DNA from: an uncultured SAR86 cluster bacterium | GTDB lineage: Bacteria > Pseudomonadota > Gammaproteobacteria > Magnimaribacterales > D2472 | Direction: 5' to 3' | Length of the DNA stretch: 64,000 nt | NCBI GenBank assembly: GCA_905181595.1 | Contig: CAJIYI010000001.1 | Coordinates: 525,938 to 589,937, forward strand | Shown: positions 40,589-50,663 of the stretch, piece after piece | How the letters are laid out: every line of letters begins with the position of its first letter | Numbering within the stretch: position 1 is the stretch's first letter | Notes under the pieces: generated by a model | The model's database searches: none | What the model was told of the DNA's origin: nothing | Seen by the model: the letters and a program-made list of their open reading frames with translations, nothing else | Program-made: the position numbers and the translations under genes

Positions 40589-42081
40589 GAATTATTTGCC
40601 GCAGAGATTCCTGCCATTCTGCCAAAAAAAGTTGCATCGCCAACTGACATGCCACTTGCATATCCTTTCCCTGTTCTTGGAAGTCCAGCGGTAGTTCTGC
40701 CAGCAGCATATAATTTAGGAATAATGTTTCCATCAACATCAAGAACTTCCCCAGAGGGCAATGTCTCTAATCCACCCAGAGTGAACATCAGGGGGCCATT
40801 TCTGTCACTGTAAGCTGGGCTTGCTTGATTCTCAAAACTGTAATCAATAATAGCAAAAGGAGGCTTAGAGAATTCCTTTAACCATTTAGGATCTTTTTTA
40901 AAATCCTGATCTTCACCATTTTTTGCAAATAAATTATATGCACTTATGGTTGATGAGATGCTACCTGGTTCAAATCCTGCCTCTATTTCAAGCTCATCAA
41001 TAGTTTCTGCAACAGCCAAAATGGGCAATTTATTCATGTAAATCGATGGATTAAAATCTTCATTTTGTATCACCATATATATCTTTTGATCTTGTTGTTG
41101 AGAGCAAAAATAACCTATTCTTGCTCCATAAGAATCTTCGTTTACAAATCTTTTACCTTCAGCATTAACAAATATTCCATTTGTTAGTGATTCTGGTGGA
41201 TAAAAATACACACCAAAAAAAGCTTCATCCATATTTATAATATTAGCGTTCATGGATATTCCCATTTGAATGCCATCACCTTTATCCCATGGATTTCCAT
41301 AAGGAGCTGCAAATTTCGTTTGGAATGGAAGGTATGAGGCAATCATTTCTTCGTTCATTACAAAACCTCCAGCAGAAAGAATCACACCTTTGTTAGCTTT
41401 CGCATATTGCATAAGATTATCTTTCTTAAATGCGACTCCCACAATCTCATTGTTATCATTGATTACGAGACCTTTGACTCTAGAATCACAACTGATTTCA
41501 ATATCCGAAGAATTAATTTCTTGCTTCAAAGCATCAAAAAAAATCTTTCCACCAAAATCACCTTCGTGCGAGGGAACGTGACCTCTGGGCACTGGCTCTG
41601 CAAGTTCACAAAATGGGCTCACTCGCTCATTACCTGTATATAAAAGAGATTCGTTTGATTCAGGAACCACAATCCTGCCCAAATGAGCTGCTTCTTTGTA
41701 TGTAACGCCTAAAGATTTAATCCATTCAAAATGATCCGCTGAATTTTCTGCGTAAAGTTGAATTTTTTTTGAATCACCTTTGCCTTCCAATGAAGCCTCT
41801 ATGTATCCAATCATGTTTTCAGTAGAGTCCTCAAAACCACAAGCAGTTTGCAGCGAAGTTCCTCCCGATCCACCCAAATACATTTCGCAACTTGATAGGG
41901 CAGTTGACCCACCTCCATCAGAGGCTCTTTCTAGAACAAGAGTTTTAGCGCCACTTCTAAACGATTCAAGTGCAGCACAGCCTCCAGCTCCACCGTAACC
42001 ACAAACAATCACATCTACTTCATAATTAAATTGTGATACGTCTTTTGCCTTAGTAATAAATATTTTATTGTTCGTTTGCAT
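40585..42081 (-). CDS. FAD-dependent dehydrogenase (ketosteroid dehydrogenase/fumarate reductase flavoprotein-like)
   Basis: VDVIVCGYGGAGGCAALESFRSGAKTLVLERASDGGGST; C-terminal LYAAGRTTAGLPRTGKGYASGMSVGDATFFGRMAG. Confidence 0.87.
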   Translation of the reverse strand: MQTNNKIFITKAKDVSQFNYEVDVIVCGYGGAGGCAALESFRSGAKTLVLERASDGGGSTALSSCEMYLGGSGGTSLQTACGFEDSTENMIGYIEASLEGKGDSKKIQLYAENSADHFEWIKSLGVTYKEAAHLGRIVVPESNESLLYTGNERVSPFCELAEPVPRGHVPSHEGDFGGKIFFDALKQEINSSDIEISCDSRVKGLVINDNNEIVGVAFKKDNLMQYAKANKGVILSAGGFVMNEEMIASYLPFQTKFAAPYGNPWDKGDGIQMGISMNANIINMDEAFFGVYFYPPESLTNGIFVNAEGKRFVNEDSYGARIGYFCSQQQDQKIYMVIQNEDFNPSIYMNKLPILAVAETIDELEIEAGFEPGSISSTISAYNLFAKNGEDQDFKKDPKWLKEFSKPPFAIIDYSFENQASPAYSDRNGPLMFTLGGLETLPSGEVLDVDGNIIPKLYAAGRTTAGLPRTGKGYASGMSVGDATFFGRMAGISAANNS

Positions 42082-42084
42082 TAC

Positions 42085-42495
42085 TTAGTCACCAAGAAGA
42101 ATTTTTGCAGCTAACTGGGTATCCATATACTCTTTTAGTTCCAGTATTTTTCCGTCTTTTATTCTTAATAAAAAATGATACTGATTATTGTATGTCTCGC
42201 CTGAGGCATGAATAGCTTTGCCGCTTATTTCTACTGCAACTCTTTCATTTTCGGCTGTTATGCCTGTAATGTTAAAAGTAATACCGGTAGGAAATGCAGA
42301 AAGAATATTTTGAGCAAAACTTACAACTTCTTCTTTAGTCCTAGTGCCCCCAATAGCATTATTGCCAGCAGTCCAAATAATTGATTCGTCTGTATAAAAA
42401 TCTAAATATTTATCCGAACCTGTACTTAAAGCTTCAAAAAACTCTTTGGTAATTTGTTTATTTTGATCAGTTATTGAGCTCACAGCACCATTCAA
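42085..42495 (-). CDS. SnoaL/NTF2-like protein
   Basis: KEFFEALSTGSDKYLDFYTDESIIWTAG...GKILELKEYMDTQLAAKIL typical of SnoaL-like proteins. Confidence 0.8.
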   Translation of the reverse strand: MNGAVSSITDQNKQITKEFFEALSTGSDKYLDFYTDESIIWTAGNNAIGGTRTKEEVVSFAQNILSAFPTGITFNITGITAENERVAVEISGKAIHASGETYNNQYHFLLRIKDGKILELKEYMDTQLAAKILLGD

Positions 42496-42497
42496 TA

Positions 42498-43981
42498 TTA
42501 CTGATTAAGGCTTTTTAAAAGGCTCTTGCATGCAAAGAAAATAAGAATTGCAAAAGGTACACCTGTGACTATTACCGAAGTTTGCAATGCTCCTAAGCCG
42601 CCGCCAGCTAGAAGTACAACAGCAATTATCCCAAGAGATATCGCCCAAACAACTCTTAGAAGCATTGGCGGTTCATCCTGAGCTTTTTCATTGTTCGCTG
42701 CGGTTAACATTGAAGTAACCAAAGCACCTGAGTCTGAGGAGGTTACAAAAAACGTTAAGATAATAACAATTGATAGCCCCATTAAAATAGGTGAGTAAGG
42801 GAACTGTTCTAAAAATACAAACAGTGAGATTGTAATGTCATTATTTATTGCTGTACTTAAGGAATTTGGTTCCAGTAATTCTTGATGAAGAGCCGCATTA
42901 CCAAATATACCCATCCAAACAAATACTAAAATTGAGGGTATGACTACAACCCCTAATAGAAATTCTTGGATAGACCTACCGTAAGATATTCTTGCAATAA
43001 ATAGTCCAACAAAAGGCGACCATGCAAACCACCACGAATAATAAAATAGGGTCCAACCATTTTGCCAAGATGAATCCATGTAAGCCTGAGTATTGGTAGA
43101 TAGGGCTAGTAGATTTTGAATGTAAGAACCTACATTTTGCAATAGACCGTCCACTATAAAACTTGTGGGTCCTGCTATAAAAACAATACTAAGCATTAAC
43201 CCGCACAGGATCATGTTGAGCTGAGAAAGCCTCTTGATTCCAGTTTGCAAACCTAAAACCACACTTATTAATCCAAGTAGAGTAATAAAAGCAATAATCC
43301 AAACAGTAGTAGAAAACTTTCTTCAAGCACCCCCATGTACCCAAGACCAGAATTGATTTGATTTGCTCCAAGCCCAAGAGAGGTCGCGATTCCAAAAATT
43401 GTTGCAATAATAGCGATAATATCCAGTGGAACTCTGCCCCATGCGTTTTGAGTTAAAGCACCTGAGAAAAAAGAACTAACTCGAAAGGGTAAATTTTTAT
43501 TAAAAGAAAAATATGCAAAGCACAAACCAACAACACCATATATTGCCCAACCATGAAAGCCCCAATGCAGATATGTAAGATTCATTGAAAGGTTTGCTTG
43601 ATCTGAAAATGTAGCACCTTCTTGATGAATTGCATCTGAGCTTAAATGCATAATAGGCTCCGCTACTCCATAAAATAGCAAACCAATTCCCAAACCAGCA
43701 CTAAAGAGCATTGCAATCCAGTTGATGTTTGAAAACTCAGGCTTTGCATCTGGCCCTCCAAGAATGAGGTTTTTGTGTTTACTAAAGGCAAGATAAATAA
43801 CAAAAACTAAAATAGCATTAGCTGCAAGAATGATTAACCATCCAAGGCTATTAGATAGTTGCTCTTGGATTCCTGAAAACAACTTATCAGCTTCGGTTAG
43901 GTTAAATAAAGTTATTCCAATAAACGCAGATATTAGAAATAGAGAGTATAAAAAGCGTTTGGGTGCGATATTTTTAAACAT
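42498..43981 (-). CDS. BCCT family transporter, frameshifted near 43315
   Basis: NWIAMLFSAGLGIGLLFYGVAEPIMHL, LHWGFHGWAIY, SWWFAWSPFVGLFIARISYGRSIQEF, TSSDSGALVTSML; adding one T restores SFSTTVWIIAFITLLGLISVVLGLQTGIKRLSQLN. Confidence 0.9.
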
Positions 43982-44089
43982 TAGCGGATAGTCTACTGAA
44001 GAAGTTAAAAAAATACGATAGCTTAAAAATAAAGGCTGTTTTTTTCATATTTACTTACAATTTTCCTTTTCAATTGTTATGGTCTAGGC

Positions 44090-44182
44090 ATGTCTTTAAA
44101 TAACTCGAGCTTGAGCTTGAGCAAAAACCAGCAAAATGGAAGCAGTTTCTACAACCGCTCTCACTTTGAAATCCAACTTTAA
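44090..44182 (+). other. possible 30-aa small ORF upstream of a TonB receptor
   Basis: ATG...TAA encoding MSLNNSSLSLSKNQQNGSSFYNRSHFEIQL; contains a GAGCTTGAGCTTGAGC mini-repeat; no other coding evidence. Confidence 0.2.
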
Positions 44183-44207
44183 ATAATTTTATCCCTTGGG
44201 GGGAACC

Positions 44208-46815
44208 ATGATAAATACAATTAAGACCAGCATTTTAAACAGATTAAACAAGACGTTTAATAAAAAGACTTTAGATAAAGTCGGCAGCAGATCTGTATCA
44301 GCATTGTCTGCATTAGCCATTCTCAATGCCGCAGCATTCACTGGTTATATTGGGGCTCAGTCTCAAGCGACCATTGAAGAAGTTGTTGTCACCTCAAGGA
44401 AACGATCTGAAAGTCTGCAAGATGTTCCGCTTTCTGTTTCTGCTATAGGAGAAGAAACTCTTGAGCAAAAAGGAATTAATGTCTTTGAAGACTACTTAAT
44501 GCAATTACCTGGCGTTACAGCCGGTGGATCAGGTCCAGGTCAAAGCACTATATACATAAGAGGTCTTGCATCTACTACTCCCAACCTTACTACCGCAGGT
44601 GTTGCTGGTTTAGCACCTAACGTTGCTTTTTACCTTGACGAGCAACCATTGGGCCAACCAGGCAGAAACTTAGATGTATATGCAGCTGATATGGCGCGTA
44701 TCGAGGTTCTATCTGGACCACAAGGCACTCTATTTGGTGCTAGCTCACAAGCCGGTGTTGTTAGAATGATTACTAACAAACCTGTCATAGGCGAATCATC
44801 AAGCAGCTTAGAAGTTGAAATGAGAGCTATGGCTGAAGGCGATACAGGTAATAAGTTTGAATATGTAAATAACATTCCTATGGGCGAAAGCACAGCATTG
44901 AGATTTGTTGCTTACAGAGACCAAAGAGGTGGTTACATTGATCAAGTTGCTGGAACACTTACTGCAAGCTTCATCTGCACGCTTTAGAGCTGCTGGAACT
45001 GTTAGACAAAATGGCCTTCCTGTTTCTTCATCTAGAGCGGGCTTCCAAGCTGGCGCAGATCTTTCTAATGCTACGCTTTTAAGCGCCCTTGCAATTGTTA
45101 AAGAAAATGCCAATGAATCTACTTACGAAGGCTTTAGAGCAAGTATTAAGCATGAGATTAATGATGAGTGGGATGCTTTGGTAACTGTTGCAACTCAAAC
45201 TATTGATGCTGATGGTGTGTTTTTTGTAGATCCTACTTTGGGTGACTTAGAAATCCAAAGATACACTGATGATTCTATTGAAGATGAATATGACAACATG
45301 AGCTTAACTCTTACTGGTTCTATTGGTGATCTTGAAGTTGTTTATACTGGTGCTTACACAGACAGAACTTCAGACCAAAATGTAGATTACACTGACTATC
45401 TATTTGTTGGCCAATATCTTCCTTACTACATTTGTGATTATTACGTAACTTATACATCAAATGCTCCTGGCAATGTCCCAACTGGAACATGTGGAGCTCC
45501 GAACTTATTGGTTGATTCAACAACAAATACTGAAGTGCAGACTCATGAATTACGAATTAGTGGTGCAATAAACGACACTACGAGTTTTACAGCTGGTGCA
45601 TTTATGAGTGATCTCGAATTAACGGAGTTAAACTTATTTAATTACCCGGGTTCAGTCGGCAATGATATTGACTATGCTGCAAACTATGCTTTGACTGATA
45701 CTTCAGTCTCTGGATCAATAAATAATGCAAGTCCTGGCTGGTTCTCAGCAGGACCATATAGCGAGCCGGTAATATTCTTCAACGATATTAGAAGAACTGA
45801 CAAGCAACAAGGTATCTTTGGTGAGGTTAGTATGGACGTGTCAGAAACATCCGAACTTACCGTAGGTGCAAGATGGTATGACATTGAAGTTGATTTTGAG
45901 GGCAGTGCCAACTCATCATTCTATAATGGGTTTGGAGCTCCTGATACTCAGCAATTTGGTTCTAATTTATCAGCTCAATATGCACCAGGAAATGCTAACG
46001 GGTATCCTGATACAGCGAAAAGTGATGGGGTTATTGGAAAAATAACCTATTCTTGGAATCCATCTGAAGATCTTATGTATTACGTAACTTGGTCAGAAGG
46101 CTTTAGACCAGGACTATTAAATAGACCGGTTGGATCATCTAATGCGGCTGGAACATACACGGTTAAGCCTGAAGTTAAGTCTGATGAAGTAACCAACTAT
46201 GAGTTTGGTTGGAAAGCTGTTCTTGCCGATGGGCAACTAAGATTTAATGGTAGTGCATTCATGGTTGATGTTAGCGGCCTTCAAACAACTGTCTTTGATC
46301 CAAGTATTGTGAACTTATTCTTCTCGGATAATGCAGCGGATGCTGAAATCATGGGTCTTGAAGGAGACTTTATTTATTATCCTGATCTAGATGGCTGGAT
46401 GCTATCAGGTGCTTTCTCACTATTAAGCACAGAGATTACTAAAAGCTTAGTTCCTACTGACGATATTAAAGTTGGATCTGATTTAGCTTTTGCTCCAGGC
46501 ATACAGGGCAACCTAGCTGCTAGAAAAGAATGGGCAATGGCCTCTGGTAATACTGGACATTATCAAGCTCAGTTAACATGGTCTGATGATAGTTATTCCG
46601 ATGTTATGGAGCCTAATAAAGCTATTCAAGATAGCTATAGCTTTATTAACATGCGCGCTGGAATAAGTAACGATTCTTGGATGGCTGAAGTCTACATAGA
46701 TAACATTACTGATGAAAGAGCTGAAATCAATAATACTTTTATTTTTGACAGACAGCGAGTGGGAATAATAAGACCAACTACCGTAGGTCTTAGATTTAAG
46801 CGACACTTTAACTAA
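44208..46815 (+). CDS. TonB-dependent receptor, frameshifted near 44970
   Basis: IEEVVVTSRKRSESLQDVPLSVSAI TonB box/plug; RIEVLSGPQGTLFGASSQAGVVRMITNKP; removing one T from agcttcatct joins both ORFs; C-terminal RPTTVGLRFKRHFN. Confidence 0.92.
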
Positions 46816-46831
46816 TCTAGGTTTTAAGTAA

Positions 46832-46862
46832 TAAAAAAGGGAGCTCAAGCTCCCTTTTTTAT
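46832..46862 (+). terminator. rho-independent terminator after TonB receptor
   Basis: AAAAAAGGGAGCTcaAGCTCCCTTTTTT. Confidence 0.85.
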
Positions 46863-46909
46863 TTTTATAAAGGAATATTATTTATTATTTTTGTTAAAAT
46901 ATTACTCAA

Positions 46910-48937
46910 ATGAAAGAAGATAAATTTAATGCAGATGAAGCTACTCTCTCAGTAGATTTAAGCGAAGCCACTCAAGCCGTTAAGGACAATAGGTTTGAAG
47001 ACGCTCTCATGCTATTTGAAATAATCCTGAAGGATCATCCCAATCACATTGATGGCTTATACCTTGCATCTGTTTCATCAAGGTATTTAAAAAAATTCGA
47101 TGATGCAAAAAAATATATTGAACGTTTATTGACGAATGCTCCTGATATGGGCCGGGCATATCAAGAACTGGGTCACATCAATCGCGATATGGGAAACGAA
47201 GAGCAAGCAGTTATTCATTACAGACAAGCTTGTGAACTCAATCCAGCTTTACTGGCGTCATGGAATTCTTTGTATCAATATTTTGTTAAAAGTAAAAATA
47301 AACCTGCTGCTGATCATGCTCTGAATCAAATTGAGAAACGAAAATCTCTTCCAAATGCATTGTTATACATAGACCAAATACTTAACGAGGGTAGATTGGG
47401 CTTGGCTGAGACAAAAATTAGAGCCTTTCTTAAAAAGAATCCTACACATACCTACGCAATGTCACTCTTATCTGAAATTGCCAATCGATTAGGTTACTTT
47501 GATGATGCAGAATTTTTGCTCGAAAAAGCTGTTGAATTTAAGCCCAATGATGGTGACCTAAGAATGCAATATGCTTCAATTCTTAGGAAAAAACAAAAAT
47601 TTACCAAGACCATGGAGCAAGTCAACATTCTGTGTGATCAATACCCAGATAATCTAACCTATCAAGCTCATAAAGCCAGTGAAATTATGCAAAATGGAGA
47701 CCATGAGACAGCAATAACATTGTTTGACGATATTCTTGATAAGAACCCATATAATTTCAGCACGCATACATCAAAAGGGCATGCACAAAAGACTCTTGGA
47801 AAGACGGATCAAGCAATTAACAGCTATCAATCAGCCTATAAAATTAAACCAGATCACGGGGAGTCTTTCTTCTCATTGGCAAATTTAAAAACCTATTCTT
47901 TCACCTCTGATGAATTGAATAGCATGAGAGAGCAGGTTAAGAGAGTGGATTTATCATTAAGAGATAAAGCATATTTCCATTTTGCTCTTGCTCAAGGCTG
48001 CGAATCAATTGGTGAATTTGATGAGGCTTTTTTTCACCTAGAAACAGGTAATAAAATTAAAAATGACCAGAGTAAATATTCCATAGAAAGAATGGATGCA
48101 GAGCTACAAGCTCAGATAGATGTTTGTGACGAAGATTTTTTTCAAGACCTTGGTGCCGGTGGGCACTTAACCAAAGATCCAATATTTATATTAGGACTCC
48201 CAAGAGCTGGCTCAACACTTATTGAACAAATCTTAGCATCGCATTCTATGATTGATGGAACCTTGGAGCTGCCTAATATTCTGTCTATAGCGCAAAGCCT
48301 TCGAGGTGGAGATATTTATGGCAAGCTGGGTAACTATCCAAAGAGCTTGAAGACATTGACGCTCGAGCAAAGAGAGGCTTTCGGGAAGAGTTTCATTGAA
48401 GATACTAGGATACACAGAAAAGATGCGCCCATGTTTACAGATAAGATGCCTAATAATTTCAGGCATATTGGCTTAATTCATTTGATGATGCCAAATGCAA
48501 AAATTATAGATGCAAGAAGATACCCTTTAGATTGCTGCTTTAGTATGTTCAAGCAACTTTTTGCTCAAGGACAAGAATTCTCATATGGTCTTGCAGAAGC
48601 TGGTAGTTATTACAACAGCTATATTAAGTTAATGGATCACTGGGACAAGGTGCTACCAAATAAGATCTTAAGGGTTAACAACGAAGACGTTATTGATGAT
48701 CTTGAGGGACAGGTGAAGAGAATGCTCGACTATTTAGAGCTACCCTTTGAGGAAGAATGTATTTCATTTCATAAAACCAACCGATCAGTCAGAACTGCCA
48801 GCTCTGAGCAGGTCCGAAGACCTGTGAATAAAGATGGCATGGGTCGATGGAAGCCCTATGCTAAAAACCTTAAACCTTTATTAGAAAGTTTAGATAAAAA
48901 TCTATTAACGTCAGAAGACATCTCTATAATTAAATAG
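46910..48937 (+). CDS. TPR-repeat protein with C-terminal sulfotransferase domain
   Basis: N-terminal TPRs; PAPS-binding-like DPIFILGLPRAGSTLIEQILASH; IDARRYPLDCCFSMFKQLFAQGQEF. Confidence 0.9.
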   Translation: MKEDKFNADEATLSVDLSEATQAVKDNRFEDALMLFEIILKDHPNHIDGLYLASVSSRYLKKFDDAKKYIERLLTNAPDMGRAYQELGHINRDMGNEEQAVIHYRQACELNPALLASWNSLYQYFVKSKNKPAADHALNQIEKRKSLPNALLYIDQILNEGRLGLAETKIRAFLKKNPTHTYAMSLLSEIANRLGYFDDAEFLLEKAVEFKPNDGDLRMQYASILRKKQKFTKTMEQVNILCDQYPDNLTYQAHKASEIMQNGDHETAITLFDDILDKNPYNFSTHTSKGHAQKTLGKTDQAINSYQSAYKIKPDHGESFFSLANLKTYSFTSDELNSMREQVKRVDLSLRDKAYFHFALAQGCESIGEFDEAFFHLETGNKIKNDQSKYSIERMDAELQAQIDVCDEDFFQDLGAGGHLTKDPIFILGLPRAGSTLIEQILASHSMIDGTLELPNILSIAQSLRGGDIYGKLGNYPKSLKTLTLEQREAFGKSFIEDTRIHRKDAPMFTDKMPNNFRHIGLIHLMMPNAKIIDARRYPLDCCFSMFKQLFAQGQEFSYGLAEAGSYYNSYIKLMDHWDKVLPNKILRVNNEDVIDDLEGQVKRMLDYLELPFEEECISFHKTNRSVRTASSEQVRRPVNKDGMGRWKPYAKNLKPLLESLDKNLLTSEDISIIK

Positions 48938-48968
48938 TCTCTCTTAAAAAACTAGCGCTATAAATACC

Positions 48969-49859
48969 ATGAAAAATTTATCTACCACAAGCTTGCCCAA
49001 AAAATATATTGAGGTTCTTGGAAAGCAAATGGCTTATTGTGAAATCGGCGAGGGCGATCCGATAATCTTTCAACACGGTAATCCTACTTCTTCATATCTT
49101 TGGCGAAATGTCATGCCTCACCTAGAGGCTCAAGGTCGCTGTATAGCGATTGATTTAATTGGTATGGGAGATAGCGATAAACTTGAAGATGCGGGCAATA
49201 ACACCTATTCATTTGAAGTTCAAAAAAAGTACTTTGATGCTTGTTTAAAAGCTCTAAATATTACCGAAGATATTACCTTGGTTATTCATGATTGGGGTTC
49301 TGCGCTAGGCTTCACTTGGGCCAATGAAAATCCAGAAAAAGTTAAAGCAATTGCTTATATGGAAGGGATAGTCAGGCCTTTGCAATGGGATGAGTGGAGC
49401 AAAGATGCCAAGGGAATTTTTCAAGGCTTTCGTTCAGATGCTGGAGAAGAGATGATATTAAAGAAAAATTTATTTATTGAGGCCGTTCTTCCAGGATCTA
49501 TTCTTAGAGATTTAAATGACGAAGAAATGAATGAATACAGAAGACCATTTCAGGATGAAGCTGATAGGCGCCCAACCCTTGATTGGCCAAGACAAATTCC
49601 ATTAGATAATGAGCCCAAGGCAGTAGTTGATATAGTTCAAAGCTATGCAGATTGGATGGAGAAAAATGAAATTCCAAAACTTTTTATTAATGCTGAGCCT
49701 GGAGCAATCCTTGTCGGTTCTCAGAGAGATTTTTGCAGAACATGGAAAAATCAAACCGAAGTAACCGTAAAGGGCAGCCACTTTATTCAAGAGGATTCAC
49801 CGCATGAGATAGGCGAAGCCATCAAAGAATGGCTTGGATTAATACCACGAAAAATTTAG
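48969..49859 (+). CDS. haloalkane dehalogenase (DhaA-like alpha/beta hydrolase)
   Basis: HGNPTSSYLWRNVMPHL, nucleophile LVIHDWGSALGF, acid YMEGIVRP, His in SHFIQEDSPHEIG, matching the DhaA/LinB layout. Confidence 0.88.
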   Translation: MKNLSTTSLPKKYIEVLGKQMAYCEIGEGDPIIFQHGNPTSSYLWRNVMPHLEAQGRCIAIDLIGMGDSDKLEDAGNNTYSFEVQKKYFDACLKALNITEDITLVIHDWGSALGFTWANENPEKVKAIAYMEGIVRPLQWDEWSKDAKGIFQGFRSDAGEEMILKKNLFIEAVLPGSILRDLNDEEMNEYRRPFQDEADRRPTLDWPRQIPLDNEPKAVVDIVQSYADWMEKNEIPKLFINAEPGAILVGSQRDFCRTWKNQTEVTVKGSHFIQEDSPHEIGEAIKEWLGLIPRKI

Positions 49860-49898
49860 TATAATATTGGCTTAAATTTATATAAGCAGAGCTACCAC

Positions 49899-50663
49899 AT
49901 TAATATTATTGCAGTTGAGAATCTCCTCAAAATCTATCCTGATCCTGAGAATCCCAAAGTATTTTTTAATGCTGTTGATGGTATTAGCTTCCACATTAAA
50001 GCTGGAGAAGTATATGGGTTGCTAGGTCCCAATGGAGCAGGCAAGACCTCTACACTTGAAATGCTGGAGGGAATGAATGACATCGATGGAGGCTCAGCCA
50101 CTATCAACGGGTTGAATGTTAGTCAAAATAGCTATGAAGTAAAAAAAATAATTGGCGTGCAGCTCCAAGCTAATGAGTACTTTGATCGGCTGAACTTAAT
50201 AGAGCTGCTCATTTTATTTGGTAAGTTATATTCTCAAGAAATTGATCCCATTACACTGCTGGAAGGAGTTAACCTAGCAGAAAAGGCAAATGCAAAGCCT
50301 GAAGAACTATCCGGCGGACAAAAACAAAGATTTTCAATTGCTTGTGCTTTAGTGAATAATCCAAAAGTACTTTTTTTAGATGAGCCGACTACTGGTCTTG
50401 ACCCTCAGGCTAAAAGAAATCTGTGGCAACTAATTAGAGACTTAAACTCAGATGGCATGACCATAGTGCTGACTACTCACAACATGGAAGAAGCAGAGTA
50501 TTTATGTGACCGCATTGCAATTATGGATCAAGGCAAGATTGTTGCTGAGGATACGCCGCAAAATCTTATTTTAAAATATGCACCGGAACCGCCTCAAGCT
50601 GCATTGCATGGAAACATAGAAGATGTTTTTCTTGTCTTAACAGGCCATGAGCTAAGAGATTAA
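49899..50663 (+). CDS. ABC transporter ATP-binding protein, apparent ATT start
   Basis: In-frame upstream coding (INIIAVENLLKIYPDPENPKVFFNAVDGISFHIKAGEVYGLLGPNGAGKTS) precedes the ORF-track start at 50019; LSGGQKQRFSIACALVNNPKVLFLDEPTTGLD. Confidence 0.88.
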   Translation: MNIIAVENLLKIYPDPENPKVFFNAVDGISFHIKAGEVYGLLGPNGAGKTSTLEMLEGMNDIDGGSATINGLNVSQNSYEVKKIIGVQLQANEYFDRLNLIELLILFGKLYSQEIDPITLLEGVNLAEKANAKPEELSGGQKQRFSIACALVNNPKVLFLDEPTTGLDPQAKRNLWQLIRDLNSDGMTIVLTTHNMEEAEYLCDRIAIMDQGKIVAEDTPQNLILKYAPEPPQAALHGNIEDVFLVLTGHELRD

